From NCBI RefSeq assembly GCF_001428305.1, contig NZ_LMRZ01000004.1:634446-698445 (forward strand): 64,000 nucleotides of DNA, written 5' to 3'. Origin of the DNA: Janibacter sp. Soil728 (lineage in GTDB: Bacteria; Actinomycetota; Actinomycetes; Actinomycetales; Dermatophilaceae). A program made the translations under genes and the position numbers. This document shows, piece after piece, positions 32,447 through 41,854 of this stretch. The notes below the pieces were generated by a model. That model saw nothing but the letters and a program-made list of their open reading frames with translations, was not told where the DNA came from and made no database searches. Position 1 is the first letter of the stretch, and each line of letters begins with the position of its first letter.

Positions 32447-34669
32447 GTGTCCTCGACTGTCGAATCCCTGCTTGCCGCCGCCGTCGGGGGAGTCGGTGGC
32501 TCCACCCGTGAGGGTCAGGTCGAGATGGCCCTGGCCGTCGCCCGGGCCATCGACACGCAGGAGCACCTGCTTGTCCAGGCCGGCACCGGCACCGGCAAGT
32601 CGCTGGCCTACCTCGTGCCCGCCGTCGAGCACGCCCAGCGGGTCGGCAAGCCCGCCGTGGTCGCGACGGCGACCCTTGCCCTGCAGGGTCAGATCGTCGA
32701 CCGTGACATGCCCCGGCTCGCGGACTCCCTGGCGGGCCACCTGAAGCGTCGGCCGACCTACGCGATCGTCAAGGGCCGCCGCAACTACGTCTGCAAGCAC
32801 AAGACCGACGGCGGCTTCCCCGACGACGAGGACGGACTCTTCGACGTCGGCGAGGCCGACGCGCAGGCCGGCTGGCTCGGCAAGGAGGTCGTGCGGGTCC
32901 GCGAGTGGGCCGGCGAGACCGAGTCCGGCGACCGCGACGAGCTCGTGCCCGGTGTCTCGGAGAAGGCCTGGCGCCAGGTCTCCGTCTCCGCCCAGGAGTG
33001 CCTCGGCTCCAAGTGCCCGATGGTCGGCGAGTGCTTCGTCGAGCGCTCCCGCGAGGCGGCCAAGGATGTCGACGTCATCGTCACCAACCACTCCTTCATG
33101 GCCATCGACGCCTTCGAGGGGCGCCCGATGCTCCCCGACCACGACGTGCTCGTCATCGACGAGGCCCACGAACTGGTCGACCGGGTGACCTCGACGGTCA
33201 CCGACGAGCTCACCCCCGGTGGCGTGCGGTCCGCGGCCAAGCGAGCGCGCAAGTTCGCCGAGTCCTCCGAGGCTCTCGACGACCTCGCCACGGACCTCGA
33301 GGCCGTGCTGGAGGAGGCGCCCGAGGGGCGCCTGACCACCGGCATCCCCGATGCCCTCGCCGCGGTCCTCGGACGCTGCCGGGATGTCAGCCGCAACCTG
33401 CTCACCGAGATGAAGCCGCCCAAGGGGGAGCAGGTCGACGGCTCCCGCCAGATCGCGCTCGCCTCGGTGGACGAGGTCCACGAGACAGCGGGTCGGATGC
33501 TCCAGGAGCACGAGCTCGACGTCATCTGGGTCAGCCGGGACATGCGCCGGGGGCCGCTGCTACGGGTGGCGCCCATGAGCGTGGCCATGCGGATGCGGGA
33601 GCGGATCTTCGGCACCGGGGCCACGGACGAGGACGAGGCGGTGCGCGACCGCACGGTCATCCTCACCTCCGCGACGCTGGAGCTGGGGGGCACCTTCGAC
33701 GCCGTCGCCGGCACCCTCGGCCTGCGCGGGCCGGGCGCACCGGAGTGGACCGGTCTCGACGTCGGGTCCCCCTTCGACTACCAGCAGCAGGGCATCGCGT
33801 ATGTCGCGGAGCACCTGCCCGCGCCCGGCCGGGACGGGCTCGCGTCGCAGACCCTCGACGAGATCGAGGCGCTCGTCCGGGCAGCCGGCGGGCGCACCCT
33901 CGGGCTCTTCTCGTCCATGCGCGCGGCCAAGGAGGCCTCCGAGGCGATGCGCGAGCGGCTCGATGACGACTACACCGTCCTGTGCCAGGGCGAGGACATG
34001 ATCGGCACCCTCGTGCGCAACTTCGCGCGGGACCCCAAGACGATCCTCTTCGGCACGCTCACCCTGTGGCAGGGCGTCGACGTGCCCGGCAGCAGCTGTC
34101 AGCTCGTGCTCATCGACCGCATCCCCTTCCCCCGACCGGACGACCCGCTGTCCTCCGCGCGCACCCAGGAGATCGCCCGGCGCGGTGGCAACGGCTTCAT
34201 GGCGGTCTCGGCGACGCATGCCGCGCTGCGCCTGGCGCAGGGCGCGGGACGGCTCATCCGGCGCGGTGACGACAGGGGCGTGGTCGCCTTCCTCGACAAC
34301 CGGATGATCAAGGCGCGCTACGCGGGCTTCCTGCAACGCTCCCTTCCTCCCTTCTGGCCGACGACCGACCGTGACCTCGTCCTCGGTGCCCTGCGCCGGC
34401 TCGACGAGATCGCACCCGAGGTCCTGCCGGTCGCCGACCCGGTCAAGCGCGGGCTCACCGGCAAGGTCGCTGATCCCGGCACGGCCGACAGCGTGCGCAC
34501 GGCCGTGGTCAAGGGCGAGGGCTGGTCCGCCCAGGACGACGACGAGCTGCGCGACGGCGCCGAGCTCGGCCTGCCGCTGGAGGAGCTGGCTGCGTCCCTG
34601 CACCGCGTCGAGTCCGCGGTCGTGGCCAGGGCCAAGACGCTCGGCCTGGTTGTCCCGACCCACGGCTAG
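32447..34669 (+). CDS. dinG: DinG/XPD-type Fe-S ATP-dependent DNA helicase
   Basis: A 740-residue superfamily 2 helicase of the XPD/DinG group. Walker A AGTGTGKS is at about residues 45-52. Four cysteines, Cys116, Cys185, Cys190 and Cys196 (NYVCKHK ... [14 protein letters not shown]), are placed as in the 4Fe-4S domain. The DEAH box is at 238-241 in [12 protein letters not shown], and the C-terminal motifs include [14 protein letters not shown] and [11 protein letters not shown]. Such enzymes unwind 5' tails, R-loops and G-quadruplexes during repair. The GTG at 32447 follows TAGGGT by six bases. The stop TAG at 34667-34669 forms the start of the next gene's putative -10. Confidence 0.94.
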   Translation: MSSTVESLLAAAVGGVGGSTREGQVEMALAVARAIDTQEHLLVQAGTGTGKSLAYLVPAVEHAQRVGKPAVVATATLALQGQIVDRDMPRLADSLAGHLKRRPTYAIVKGRRNYVCKHKTDGGFPDDEDGLFDVGEADAQAGWLGKEVVRVREWAGETESGDRDELVPGVSEKAWRQVSVSAQECLGSKCPMVGECFVERSREAAKDVDVIVTNHSFMAIDAFEGRPMLPDHDVLVIDEAHELVDRVTSTVTDELTPGGVRSAAKRARKFAESSEALDDLATDLEAVLEEAPEGRLTTGIPDALAAVLGRCRDVSRNLLTEMKPPKGEQVDGSRQIALASVDEVHETAGRMLQEHELDVIWVSRDMRRGPLLRVAPMSVAMRMRERIFGTGATDEDEAVRDRTVILTSATLELGGTFDAVAGTLGLRGPGAPEWTGLDVGSPFDYQQQGIAYVAEHLPAPGRDGLASQTLDEIEALVRAAGGRTLGLFSSMRAAKEASEAMRERLDDDYTVLCQGEDMIGTLVRNFARDPKTILFGTLTLWQGVDVPGSSCQLVLIDRIPFPRPDDPLSSARTQEIARRGGNGFMAVSATHAALRLAQGAGRLIRRGDDRGVVAFLDNRMIKARYAGFLQRSLPPFWPTTDRDLVLGALRRLDEIAPEVLPVADPVKRGLTGKVADPGTADSVRTAVVKGEGWSAQDDDELRDGAELGLPLEELAASLHRVESAVVARAKTLGLVVPTHG

Positions 34670-34672
34670 CCT
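34667..34672 (+). promoter_or_regulatory. Putative -10 of aldo/keto reductase gene, starting in dinG stop codon
   Basis: TAGCCT begins with the TAG stop of dinG and lies six bases before the ATG at 34679. Confidence 0.52.
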
Positions 34673-34678
34673 GTGGTC

Positions 34679-35653
34679 ATGGAACTCCGTCGCCTCGGTC
34701 GCTCTGGTCTGTCCGTCTCCGTCGTGGGGCTGGGGTGCAACAACCTCGGCCGCAACGGTGCGGTCACGCAGACCCAGGCAGGGACCGACGCCGTCGTGCA
34801 CGCGGCGCTCGATGCCGGGATCACCCTCTTCGACGTCGCCGACACCTACGGCGCGGAGCCGGGGCTGTCCGAGACGATGCTCGGCAAGGCACTGGGCCGC
34901 CGTCGGGACGAGATCGTGCTGGCGACCAAGTTCGGCATGGACGTTCGGGGAGCCAACGGCGTCGACTTCGGGTCCCGTGGCTCGCGCCGCTACATCACGA
35001 CCGCTGTCGAGGCCTCGCTGCGGCGCCTGGGCACCGACCACATCGACCTCTACCAGTTCCACTCGCCCGACCCGCTGACGCCGATCGACGAGACCCTCGA
35101 CGCGCTCGACGACCTCGTCCGCGCAGGCAAGGTGCGCTACATCGGTCACTCCAACCGGGCGGGTTGGCAGATCGCCGAGGCCGAGTTCGTCGCCCGCGCC
35201 CGCGGTGGCGCCCGCTTCATCGCGAGCCAGAACCACTACAACCTCCTCGACCGTCGGGCCGAGCTCGAGGTCACGCCGGCCGCTGAGGCCTACGGGCTGG
35301 GCGTGCTGCCGTACTTCCCGCTCGCGAGCGGGCTGCTCACCGGCAAGTACTCCTCGGGCAAGGCCCCCGAGGGCAGTCGCTTCACACACTCCCGTCAGTA
35401 CATGCTGGAGCAGGCCGACCTCGACCAGCTGGGGGCCTTCGGTGACTTCGCCCGCGAGCGGGATCTCACCGAGCTCGAGGTCGCCTTCTCGTGGCTCGCC
35501 TCTCGCCCGAGCGTCAGCAGCGTCATCGCCGGAGCCACCAGCCCGGAGCAGATCCAGCAGAACGCGGCGGCCGTGAGCTGGGTGCCGAGCGCACAGGACG
35601 AGGCAGCGCTCGAGGAGATCTTCCCGTCGGTGCCCAAGGTCGCGCTCTTTTGA
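34679..35653 (+). CDS. Aldo/keto reductase
   Basis: A 324-residue TIM-barrel oxidoreductase. The catalytic tetrad is visible as Asp and Tyr in [12 protein letters not shown], Lys in VLATKFGMD and His in LYQFHSPDP. The NADPH-binding C-terminal part includes [12 protein letters not shown] and [15 protein letters not shown], typical of the AKR subfamily that contains YghZ-like and potassium-channel beta-subunit-like members. Substrate is probably a small aldehyde or ketone. The ATG at 34679 follows TAGCCT by six bases. The TGA stop overlaps the TTG start of holA, so the two genes are coupled although they are functionally unrelated. Confidence 0.93.
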   Translation: MELRRLGRSGLSVSVVGLGCNNLGRNGAVTQTQAGTDAVVHAALDAGITLFDVADTYGAEPGLSETMLGKALGRRRDEIVLATKFGMDVRGANGVDFGSRGSRRYITTAVEASLRRLGTDHIDLYQFHSPDPLTPIDETLDALDDLVRAGKVRYIGHSNRAGWQIAEAEFVARARGGARFIASQNHYNLLDRRAELEVTPAAEAYGLGVLPYFPLASGLLTGKYSSGKAPEGSRFTHSRQYMLEQADLDQLGAFGDFARERDLTELEVAFSWLASRPSVSSVIAGATSPEQIQQNAAAVSWVPSAQDEAALEEIFPSVPKVALF

Positions 35654-36606
35654 GCACTCCTCCGCTCGTCCTCGTGCAGGGACCCGAGGCCGTCCTCGCC
35701 GACCGGGCCATCGATCAGGTCATCGCTGACGTGCGCGTCACCGCGCCCGACCTCGAGGTCATCACCCTGCGGGCCGAGGGCTACGAGGAGGGCGAGCTGA
35801 TGGTCCACGCGAGCCCCTCCCTCTTCGGTGAGGACAAGCTGCTCGTCGTGCGTGACCTGCACCAGGCGCCCGACGCGCTGCAGGTCGACCTGCTGGACTA
35901 CCTCGCCGACCCCGCGGACTCGGTGACGCTGGTCGTCACCCATGCCTCGGGCAACAAGGGCAAGAAGGTGCTCGACACCCTCAAGAAGGGTGGGGCCCGG
36001 GTCATCGAGGCGCCAGCCATCAAGAGCGATCGCGACAAGGCGGACTTCGTCTCCAACGAGTTCCGACGGGCCCGCCGCAAGGCGGCGCCCGAAGCGATCC
36101 AGGCGCTCGTCGAGGCCGTGGGCAAGGACGTGCGCGAGCTCGCCTCGGCCTGCCAGCAGCTCGTTGACGACACGACGGGTGTGATCGACGCCGATGTCGT
36201 CGAGCGCTACCACGGTGGTCGCGTCGAGGCGACCGGCTTCAAGGTCGCCGATGCCGCCGTTGCCGGTCAGACCGGTGAGGCGCTGCGCCTGCTGCGGCAC
36301 GCGGTCAATGTCGGTGTCGACCCGGTGCCCATCGTCGCCGTCCTGGCCCAGCAGCTGCGGCAGCTGGCGAGGGTCGGGGGAGCGGGGCGCGGCCGCAGCG
36401 CCGACCTCGCCCGAGAGCTCGGCATGGCGCCCTGGCAGGTGGACAAGGCGCGGCGCTCGCTCCAGGGATGGGGCGGGGACGCCCTCGGACGCAGCATCCA
36501 AGCGGTCGCGGCTGCCGACTTCGAGGTCAAGGGGGGCGGGCGCGACCCCGTCTACGCCGTGGAGAAGGCCGTCCTGACGATCACGCGAGAGCGCAACGGT
36601 GGCTGA
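35650..36606 (+). CDS. holA: DNA polymerase III delta subunit
   Basis: A 318-residue subunit of the clamp loader that opens the beta clamp. Sequence features of HolA include LVLVQGPEAVLADRAIDQVI at the N-terminus, LVVRDLHQAPD, the lysine-rich NKGKKVLDTLKKGGARVIEAP and the C-terminal collar domain LRLLRHAVNVGVDPVPIVAVLAQQLRQLARV. A TTG at 35650 is used as start because it overlaps the preceding stop (TTGA) and the conserved N-terminus follows at once; no ATG or GTG is in a suitable place. In most actinobacteria holA follows comEA-comEC; here it follows an aldo/keto reductase, so the competence genes are not in their usual position. rpsT follows after 199 bp. Confidence 0.93.
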   Translation: MSTPPLVLVQGPEAVLADRAIDQVIADVRVTAPDLEVITLRAEGYEEGELMVHASPSLFGEDKLLVVRDLHQAPDALQVDLLDYLADPADSVTLVVTHASGNKGKKVLDTLKKGGARVIEAPAIKSDRDKADFVSNEFRRARRKAAPEAIQALVEAVGKDVRELASACQQLVDDTTGVIDADVVERYHGGRVEATGFKVADAAVAGQTGEALRLLRHAVNVGVDPVPIVAVLAQQLRQLARVGGAGRGRSADLARELGMAPWQVDKARRSLQGWGGDALGRSIQAVAAADFEVKGGGRDPVYAVEKAVLTITRERNGG

Positions 36607-36634
36607 CGCCGAGCGTCACCAGCAAGCCATGGTT

Positions 36635-36664
36635 TTGGCCGGGGTGCCCCACCGCTGCTAGATT
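36635..36664 (+). promoter_or_regulatory. rpsT promoter (-35 TTGGCC, -10 TAGATT)
   Basis: TTGGCC at 36635-36640 and TAGATT at 36659-36664 are separated by 18 bp. Unlike most genes in this window, this promoter lies well upstream of the start codon and leaves a 5' leader of roughly 135 bases for rpsT. Confidence 0.6.
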
Positions 36665-36756
36665 GAACCTTCGCGTGCGCGCATGGTCGTGCGCGCATCG
36701 CAAGCAGCATCCAGGGCGACTCTCCCACGGTATCCCCACGCCGGTCCCGAGCCGCC

Positions 36757-36776
36757 TTGCCGCCCTCTAACGGCAA
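36757..36776 (+). promoter_or_regulatory. Hairpin in the rpsT mRNA leader
   Basis: TTGCCG and CGGCAA form a perfect six-base stem around an eight-base loop, followed by AATTTT. It resembles a small attenuator or protein-binding site. S20 represses its own translation in enterobacteria, so autogenous control is conceivable. Confidence 0.4.
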
Positions 36777-36805
36777 AATTTTCGACGACCAAGAGAGACA
36801 TTCCT

Positions 36806-37066
36806 GTGGCAAACATCAAGTCCCAGATCAAGCGCGTCAAGACCAACGCCGCCCGGACCGAGCGCAACCGCGCCGCCAAGTCCGAGCTGCGTACGTGGAT
36901 CCGCAAGGTCCGCACGGCCATCGACGCCGGTGACGCCGAGGCGGCCAAGGCCGCGCTCGTCACCGCGAGCGCCAAGCTGGACAAGGCCGTCACCAAGGGC
37001 GTCCTGCACGCCAACCAGGCGGCCAACAAGAAGTCGCGTCTGGCCAAGCGCGTCAACGCTCTCTGA
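36806..37066 (+). CDS. rpsT: 30S ribosomal protein S20
   Basis: An 86-residue protein of normal S20 length. The N-terminal [19 protein letters not shown] and the basic, Ala-rich helices with [23 protein letters not shown] are diagnostic. S20 binds 16S rRNA early in 30S assembly. The GTG at 36806 has AGAGAGA about eight bases upstream, and longer in-frame starts would not fit the family. The gene has its own promoter at 36635-36664 and a leader with a hairpin, and is followed at once by a strong terminator, so it is monocistronic. It keeps its usual place between holA and lepA, with a PemK-like gene inserted in antisense orientation. Confidence 0.98.
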   Translation: MANIKSQIKRVKTNAARTERNRAAKSELRTWIRKVRTAIDAGDAEAAKAALVTASAKLDKAVTKGVLHANQAANKKSRLAKRVNAL

Positions 37067-37086
37067 GCTGACCGCCAGCTGGACCT

Positions 37087-37127
37087 CGAAGGGGGTCGGT
37101 CACCATCACGGTGACCGACCCCCTTCG
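37087..37127. terminator. Strong bidirectional terminator between rpsT and PemK-like gene
   Basis: A perfect 18-bp stem (37087-37104 with 37110-37127) closes a five-base loop. The base of the stem is CGAAGGGGG/CCCCCTTCG, the same as in terminators at 1811 and 57004. It serves convergent genes. Confidence 0.9.
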
Positions 37128-37167
37128 TCATGCCGTGAGGGATGCGCATCCCCTTGAGGTCGAGCGG

Positions 37168-37608
37168 TCACACGGGGTCGTCGTCGTAGTCCCGGCCCTG
37201 CGCTACCGCTCGCACGGCTTCCGCGACCGCAGCGAAGATCTGCTCGTCGAGGACCGCACCGGCACGGCGCACCGCTGAGGGGTCGACCCTCAGCACCCGG
37301 TTGACCCGGGCCTCGCTGCGGCGGCCCTTGCTGTCCCAGGCCCCCGCGCCGACGTCGATCCACTGGCGGCCCACGGAGGTCTCCTGCTCCTCGTCGAGGT
37401 CGTGGTCGGAGCTGCTCAGCTGCAGGGCCAAGAGCCAGTCGCCGTCCCGTCCGACGAGCAGGACCGGCCGGTCCTTGCCCTGGCCGTGGTCCTCCTCGTA
37501 GGGAACCCAGGCCCACACGACCTCGCCGGGTGACGGCGCCGGGTCGTCGGGCGTCGGGGCCCACTGCAGCTCAGGGGTGCCGGTGAAGTCGCCGGGATAG
37601 TCGCTCAT
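37168..37608 (-). CDS. PemK/MazF-like protein, solitary
   Basis: A 146-residue protein. From about residue 28 it has GEVVWAWVPYEEDHGQGKDRPVLLVGRDGDWLLALQLSS, which matches the PemK/MazF SH3-like barrel (GxVxWxxVPY... KxRPVLVV) with the RPVLL strand seen in endoribonuclease toxins. Orthologues next to rpsT/lepA are common in actinobacteria and usually lack an adjacent antitoxin, as here; many of them may be housekeeping proteins rather than toxins. Its ATG at 37608 follows TAGCGT by seven bases, and no small antitoxin-like frame is visible upstream in the 124 bp before lepA. The acidic N- and C-termini are longer than in classic MazF. Confidence 0.8.
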   Translation of the reverse strand: MSDYPGDFTGTPELQWAPTPDDPAPSPGEVVWAWVPYEEDHGQGKDRPVLLVGRDGDWLLALQLSSSDHDLDEEQETSVGRQWIDVGAGAWDSKGRRSEARVNRVLRVDPSAVRRAGAVLDEQIFAAVAEAVRAVAQGRDYDDDPV

Positions 37609-37615
37609 GTCGACC

Positions 37616-37621
37616 ACGCTA
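37616..37621 (-). promoter_or_regulatory. Putative -10 of leaderless PemK-like gene
   Basis: On the minus strand TAGCGT lies seven bases before the ATG at 37608. Confidence 0.52.
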
Positions 37622-37732
37622 ACCACGTGAGGGGGCGCCTCGGCCCGGTGCGGGGCGAGGATTCCGGGCCGACGCCTCCGCATGGGAGGATGGGTCGAGC
37701 CCTGTCCCGTCGAACCCCGAGGTCCGCCACCC

Positions 37733-39589
37733 GTGTCACCCCAGGCCCGTGAGGCCCTCCAGCCCAATGCGACTCCACCGGAGCGGATCCGCAACTTCTG
37801 CATCATCGCGCACATCGACCACGGCAAGTCCACGCTCGCCGACCGGATGCTCCAGATCACCGGTGTCGTCGAGGCGCGGGCGATGCGCGCGCAGTACCTC
37901 GACCGCATGGACATCGAGCGTGAGCGCGGCATCACCATCAAGTCCCAGGCCGTGCGGATCCCGTGGGAGCAGAACGGTGAGACCTTCTGCCTCAACATGA
38001 TCGACACCCCGGGGCACGTCGACTTCACCTACGAGGTCTCCCGGTCGCTCGCCGCGTGCGAGGGCGCCGTCCTGCTCGTCGACGCCGCGCAGGGGATCGA
38101 GGCACAGACCCTCGCCAACCTCTACCTGGCGATGGAGAACAACCTGACGATCATCCCGGTGCTCAACAAGATCGACCTGCCGGCCGCCCAGCCGGAGAAG
38201 TACGCCGAGGAGATCGCCGGGCTCATCGGGTGCGAGCCCGAGGACGTCCTACGGGTCAGCGGCAAGACGGGCGACGGGGTCGAGGAGCTCATCGACGAGA
38301 TCGTCGCCAAGCTGCCGCCCCCGGTCGGCGACCCCGATGCGCCCGCCCGAGCGATGATCTTCGACTCCGTCTACGACAACTACCGCGGCGTCGTCACCTA
38401 TGTGCGGGTCGTCGACGGCGACCTCAACCCCCGCGAGAAGATCGTCATGATGTCGACGCGGGCGACCCACGAGCTCCTCGAGATCGGGGTCAGCTCCCCG
38501 GAGATGCACGCGAGCAAGGGACTTGGCGTCGGCGAGGTCGGGTACCTCATCACGGGCGTCAAGGACGTGCGTCAGTCCAAGGTCGGTGACACCGTCACCA
38601 ACGCCGGCAAGCCTGCGAGCTCGGCCATCGGTGGCTACAAGGACCCCAACCCGATGGTCTTCTCGGGGCTCTACCCGCTCGACGGCAGCGACTACCCGAC
38701 CCTGCGTGACGCCCTCGACAAGCTCAAGCTCAACGATGCTGCCCTGGTCTACGAGCCGGAGACCTCCGTCGCTCTCGGGTTCGGCTTCCGCTGCGGCTTC
38801 CTGGGTCTGCTGCACCTCGAGATCGTGCGCGAGCGGCTCGAGCGCGAGTTCAACCTCGACCTCATCTCGACCCAGCCCAATGTGGTCTACGAGGTCACGA
38901 TGGACGACGGCTCCGAGATCATCGTGACCAACCCCAGCGAGTTCCCCTACGGCAAGGTCTCCGAGGTGCGTGAGCCGGTCGTCAAGGCCACGATCCTCGC
39001 GCCGAGCGAGTTCATCGGCGCGATCATGGAGCTGTGCCAGTCCAAGCGCGGTCAGCTCGGCGGCATGGACTACCTGTCCGAGGACCGGGTCGAGCTGCGC
39101 TACACGCTGCCGCTCGCCGAGATCGTCTTCGGCTTCTTCGACCAGCTGAAGTCCAAGACGCGCGGCTATGCCTCGCTCGACTACCAGGAGTCCGGTGACC
39201 AGATCGCCGACCTGGTCAAGGTCGACATCCTCCTGCAGGGCGAGGCCGTCGACGCCTTCAGCGCGGTCGTCCACAAGGATCGGGCCTATGCCTACGGCAA
39301 CATGATGGCTGGCAAGCTCAAGGAGCTCATCCCGAGACAGCAGTTCGAGGTGCCGATCCAGGCCGCCATCGGCGCCCGGATCATCGCCCGCGAGACCATC
39401 CGCGCCATCCGCAAGGACGTGCTGGCGAAGTGCTACGGCGGTGACATCTCCCGCAAGCGCAAGCTGCTCGAGAAGCAGAAGGAGGGCAAGAAGCGGATGA
39501 AGAACATCGGCACCGTCGAGGTCCCGCAGGAGGCCTTCATCGCTGCTCTCTCGTCCGACGAGGGTGCCGTGGACAAGGCCAAGAAGTGA
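37733..39589 (+). CDS. lepA: Elongation factor 4 (LepA), back-translocating GTPase
   Basis: A 618-residue translational GTPase. G1 is AHIDHGKST at about residues 26-34, G2 [13 protein letters not shown]3 DTPGHVDF, G4 NKID and G5 SGKTGDG. LepA-specific parts follow: domain II with KVGDTVTN, the EF-G-like domains III and V, and the C-terminal domain with [21 protein letters not shown] and [17 protein letters not shown]. LepA aids translation elongation or 30S biogenesis. The GTG at 37733 matches the usual N-terminus; GAGG lies about ten bases upstream. An ATG at 37682 in frame is the alternative. The stop overlaps the SRPBCC gene start (GTGA). Confidence 0.97.
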   Translation: MSPQAREALQPNATPPERIRNFCIIAHIDHGKSTLADRMLQITGVVEARAMRAQYLDRMDIERERGITIKSQAVRIPWEQNGETFCLNMIDTPGHVDFTYEVSRSLAACEGAVLLVDAAQGIEAQTLANLYLAMENNLTIIPVLNKIDLPAAQPEKYAEEIAGLIGCEPEDVLRVSGKTGDGVEELIDEIVAKLPPPVGDPDAPARAMIFDSVYDNYRGVVTYVRVVDGDLNPREKIVMMSTRATHELLEIGVSSPEMHASKGLGVGEVGYLITGVKDVRQSKVGDTVTNAGKPASSAIGGYKDPNPMVFSGLYPLDGSDYPTLRDALDKLKLNDAALVYEPETSVALGFGFRCGFLGLLHLEIVRERLEREFNLDLISTQPNVVYEVTMDDGSEIIVTNPSEFPYGKVSEVREPVVKATILAPSEFIGAIMELCQSKRGQLGGMDYLSEDRVELRYTLPLAEIVFGFFDQLKSKTRGYASLDYQESGDQIADLVKVDILLQGEAVDAFSAVVHKDRAYAYGNMMAGKLKELIPRQQFEVPIQAAIGARIIARETIRAIRKDVLAKCYGGDISRKRKLLEKQKEGKKRMKNIGTVEVPQEAFIAALSSDEGAVDKAKK

Positions 39590-40065
39590 CCGCGTGCGAC
39601 GCCACGACCGGTACCAGCCACAGCGAGTCGATCCGGGTGTCCCTGGAGCCCGAGGCGCTCTACGACGTGGTCGCGGATGTCACGCGTACGGGTGAGTGGA
39701 GCCCGATCTGCGCGTCGTGCGAGTGGGACGACGCCGAGCAGGCCGGCCGGGTGGGGGCCACCTTCACCGGGCACAACGTCACGCCCGAGCGGTCGTGGAC
39801 GACCCGCTCCCACGTGGTCGCGGCCGAGCGTGGCCGCGAGTTCGCCTGGGTCGTCGGCGACGGGTTCGTCCGGTGGAGCTACCTGCTGACCCCGGTCGAC
39901 GGCGGCACCGAGCTGACCGAGACGTGGCACTTCCTGCCGGCCGGGAGAGCGATGTTCCACGACAAGTTCGGGGAGCAGGCCGACGCCGAGATCGCCTCTC
40001 GCACCGCGCAGGCGCACGCGGGCATCCCGCAGACCCTCGCGGCGATCAAGGCCATCGTCGAGTAG
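39586..40065 (+). CDS. SRPBCC/START-superfamily protein
   Basis: A 159-residue protein of the polyketide cyclase/dehydrase-like SRPBCC fold. Characteristic segments are [26 protein letters not shown] near the N-terminus, [32 protein letters not shown] in the middle and the C-terminal helix [17 protein letters not shown]. These proteins have a hydrophobic cavity for lipids or other ligands; most are uncharacterised. The GTG start overlaps the lepA stop by four bases, so it is translationally coupled to lepA. Whether this coupling has meaning is unclear. An AraC-type regulator follows after 21 bp with its own promoter-like box. Confidence 0.88.
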   Translation: MTACDATTGTSHSESIRVSLEPEALYDVVADVTRTGEWSPICASCEWDDAEQAGRVGATFTGHNVTPERSWTTRSHVVAAERGREFAWVVGDGFVRWSYLLTPVDGGTELTETWHFLPAGRAMFHDKFGEQADAEIASRTAQAHAGIPQTLAAIKAIVE

Positions 40066-40074
40066 CTGCGGCAG

Positions 40075-40080
40075 TACCGT
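40075..40080 (+). promoter_or_regulatory. Putative -10 of leaderless AraC-type regulator gene
   Basis: TACCGT lies six bases before the GTG at 40087. Confidence 0.5.
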
Positions 40081-40086
40081 CGAGGT

Positions 40087-40905
40087 GTGGACTCCTTCGC
40101 CGAGGCATCCCTCCCCGGTGGCCTGACCCCCTTCGTCGAGTCGATGGTCGGGTACCGGATCACGGGCGCTCGGCCGGGAACGCACATCGGGATGCCCTCC
40201 GACACGATCACGCTCGTGCTCTCCCTCGACGCCCCGCTCGACCTCGTCGGCGCCGACGGGCGTGCAGGCTGCCACGACGCGGTGATCGCCGGGCTGCACA
40301 CCGGGCCGGCGCTGATCCGCCACGACGGGAGCCAGCACGGGGTCCAGCTCGACCTCACCCCGGCCGGTGCCGCCCTGCTCCTCGGCGGGCCCGCGGGTGA
40401 GCTCGCCGGCACCTGCGTCGACCTCGATCTCGTCGTCGGGCCGAGCGCCCGGCGGCTGCACGAGCGGCTGTCCGAGAGCGAAGGGTGGAACTCCCGGTTT
40501 GCGCTCGTCGTCGAGGCGCTCTTCGCCCACCGTGAGGCGACGCGGCAACCGCGCCCCGAGGTGGAGCACGCATGGCGCCTGCTGCGCCGCAGCCATGGGC
40601 AGGTGCCGATCCAGGTGATCGCCGCCGAGGTCGGCTGGTCCACGAGGCATCTGGGCACGCAGTTCCGCCACGAGTTCGGCCACTCGCCCAAGACCACCGC
40701 CCGGGTGATGAGGTTCCAGGAGAGCCGGCGGCTGATCGGTCAGGGCCGGTCCCTCGCCGAGGTCGCGTCGGCCTGCGGCTTCGTGGACCAGAGCCACCTC
40801 AACCGCGACTGGCTGGCCTTCGCCGGGACCTCGCCCACGCGGTGGATCCACGACGACGAGATCGCATTCGTCCAAGACGCGACCGCTGCCCGCGCGCCAT
40901 CCTGA
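40087..40905 (+). CDS. AraC-family transcriptional regulator
   Basis: A 272-residue regulator with a C-terminal double helix-turn-helix. The N-terminal domain (about 1-140) is a DUF6597-like AraC sensory domain (GLTPFVESMVGYRITGARPGTHIGMPSD). The DNA-binding part starts near residue 165: SHGQVPIQVIAAEVGWSTRHLGTQFRHEFGHSPK gives the first motif and LAEVASACGFVDQSHLNRDWLAFAGTSPTRW the second, with the conserved FxxExGxSPK and PxxW features. The GTG at 40087 follows TACCGT by six bases. The VOC gene begins four bases after its stop, so the two are probably one unit and the VOC protein may be the target or effector-related enzyme. Confidence 0.92.
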   Translation: MDSFAEASLPGGLTPFVESMVGYRITGARPGTHIGMPSDTITLVLSLDAPLDLVGADGRAGCHDAVIAGLHTGPALIRHDGSQHGVQLDLTPAGAALLLGGPAGELAGTCVDLDLVVGPSARRLHERLSESEGWNSRFALVVEALFAHREATRQPRPEVEHAWRLLRRSHGQVPIQVIAAEVGWSTRHLGTQFRHEFGHSPKTTARVMRFQESRRLIGQGRSLAEVASACGFVDQSHLNRDWLAFAGTSPTRWIHDDEIAFVQDATAARAPS

Positions 40906-40909
40906 GGTC

Positions 40910-41314
40910 ATGGACACCCACGAGATGGACTCCCGCACCGACCACGACATCTGGAGCGGCATCACCGCCACCGATCCGCTGGCCCTGCGCGCGTGGCTGC
41001 TCGCCCTCGGGTTCACCGAGGGGATCCTCGTGGAGGGCGAGGGCGGGATCGTGCAGCACAGCGAGATGCTCTGGCCCGAAGGGGGCCGGGTGATGATCTC
41101 CAGCGCCCGTCCGAACGACCCGCACTTCACGATGCCGGTCGGTGGGGCGATGCTCTACGTCGTCACCGACGAGCCGGACGCGGTGCACTCCCGCGCCGAG
41201 GCGGCGGGTGCCAGGTTCACCCGGCAGATGGAGGACAGCGACTACGGCTCGCGCGGCTTCAGCATCCTCGACCCCGAGGGCAACTCATGGAGCTTCGGCA
41301 CCTACGCCGGGTAG
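40910..41314 (+). CDS. VOC-family glyoxalase/bleomycin-resistance-like protein
   Basis: A 134-residue VOC protein. It shows the pattern LRAWLLALGF, MISSARPND, GGAMLYVVTDEPDAVHSRAEAAGA and a C-terminal GFSILDPEGNSWSFGTYAG, where DPEGNxWxFG is the hallmark strand of this family. Members bind a metal and act on small substrates or sequester drugs; no substrate can be named. The ATG at 40910 is four bases after the AraC stop; CATCCT six bases upstream may also permit a leaderless transcript. The arrangement AraC regulator plus VOC protein is common in actinobacteria. Confidence 0.88.
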   Translation: MDTHEMDSRTDHDIWSGITATDPLALRAWLLALGFTEGILVEGEGGIVQHSEMLWPEGGRVMISSARPNDPHFTMPVGGAMLYVVTDEPDAVHSRAEAAGARFTRQMEDSDYGSRGFSILDPEGNSWSFGTYAG

Positions 41315-41367
41315 CCGCGTGACGCAGCCGACGTCGTGAGGGCTTCCGGCGCAAGGCTGCCCGAGCC

Positions 41368-41373
41368 TAGGGT
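41368..41373 (+). promoter_or_regulatory. Putative -10 of leaderless DUF4442 gene
   Basis: TAGGGT lies seven bases before the ATG at 41381. Confidence 0.52.
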
Positions 41374-41380
41374 GCCTCCC

Positions 41381-41854
41381 ATGGCCCAGCAGACCTTCGA
41401 CCTCTACCAGCGCGTTGCCAAGCTCCCGGCGGGCAAGCGCATCTTCTCCCTCCTCTACAGCGTCAAGGCGCCGTACTTCGCGACCGTGCGTCCGCTCGTG
41501 CGCGAGGTCCGGCCCAACTACGCCGAGCTGTCGATCCGCAACCGCAAGCGGGTGCACAACCACATCGGCACCCTGCACGCGATCGCGGTGTGCAACGGGC
41601 TGGAGGCGGCGATGGGCCTGGTCGCCGAGGCGACCTGTCCGGCCGACAAGCGCTGGCTGCCCCGCGGGCTGCAGGTCAGCTACCTCGCGAAGTCGACGAC
41701 CGACCTGCTCTGCATCGCCGAGACCGACCCCGCGCAGTGGGCGGCCACGCCGGGTGACGTGGACATCAAGGTCAAGGCCGTGCGCACCGACGGCGTGGTC
41801 GTGGTCGAGGGCGTCATCCCCGTCTACGTCACAGAGAAGCCGAAGAAGGCCTGA
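41381..41854 (+). CDS. DUF4442 hotdog-fold thioesterase-like protein
   Basis: A 157-residue protein with the DUF4442 hotdog-fold sequence: FSLLYSVKAPYFATVRPLVREVRPNYAEL, then NRKRVHNHIGTLHAIAVCNGLEAAMGL and LQVSYLAKSTTDLLCIAE. The HNHIGTLHAIAxCN motif holds the His and Asn residues that place it near PaaI/YiiD acyl-CoA thioesterases. The physiological acyl substrate is unknown. The ATG at 41381 follows TAGGGT by seven bases, giving a monocistronic leaderless gene. It converges on the phosphatase gene with 32 bp between stops. Confidence 0.9.
   Translation: MAQQTFDLYQRVAKLPAGKRIFSLLYSVKAPYFATVRPLVREVRPNYAELSIRNRKRVHNHIGTLHAIAVCNGLEAAMGLVAEATCPADKRWLPRGLQVSYLAKSTTDLLCIAETDPAQWAATPGDVDIKVKAVRTDGVVVVEGVIPVYVTEKPKKA

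Noticed and set aside
36757-36776. The rpsT leader hairpin as an intrinsic terminator of holA
   Set aside because: It lies about 90 bases downstream of the rpsT promoter, so it belongs to the rpsT leader; the six-base stem is weak for a terminator, although attenuation remains possible.
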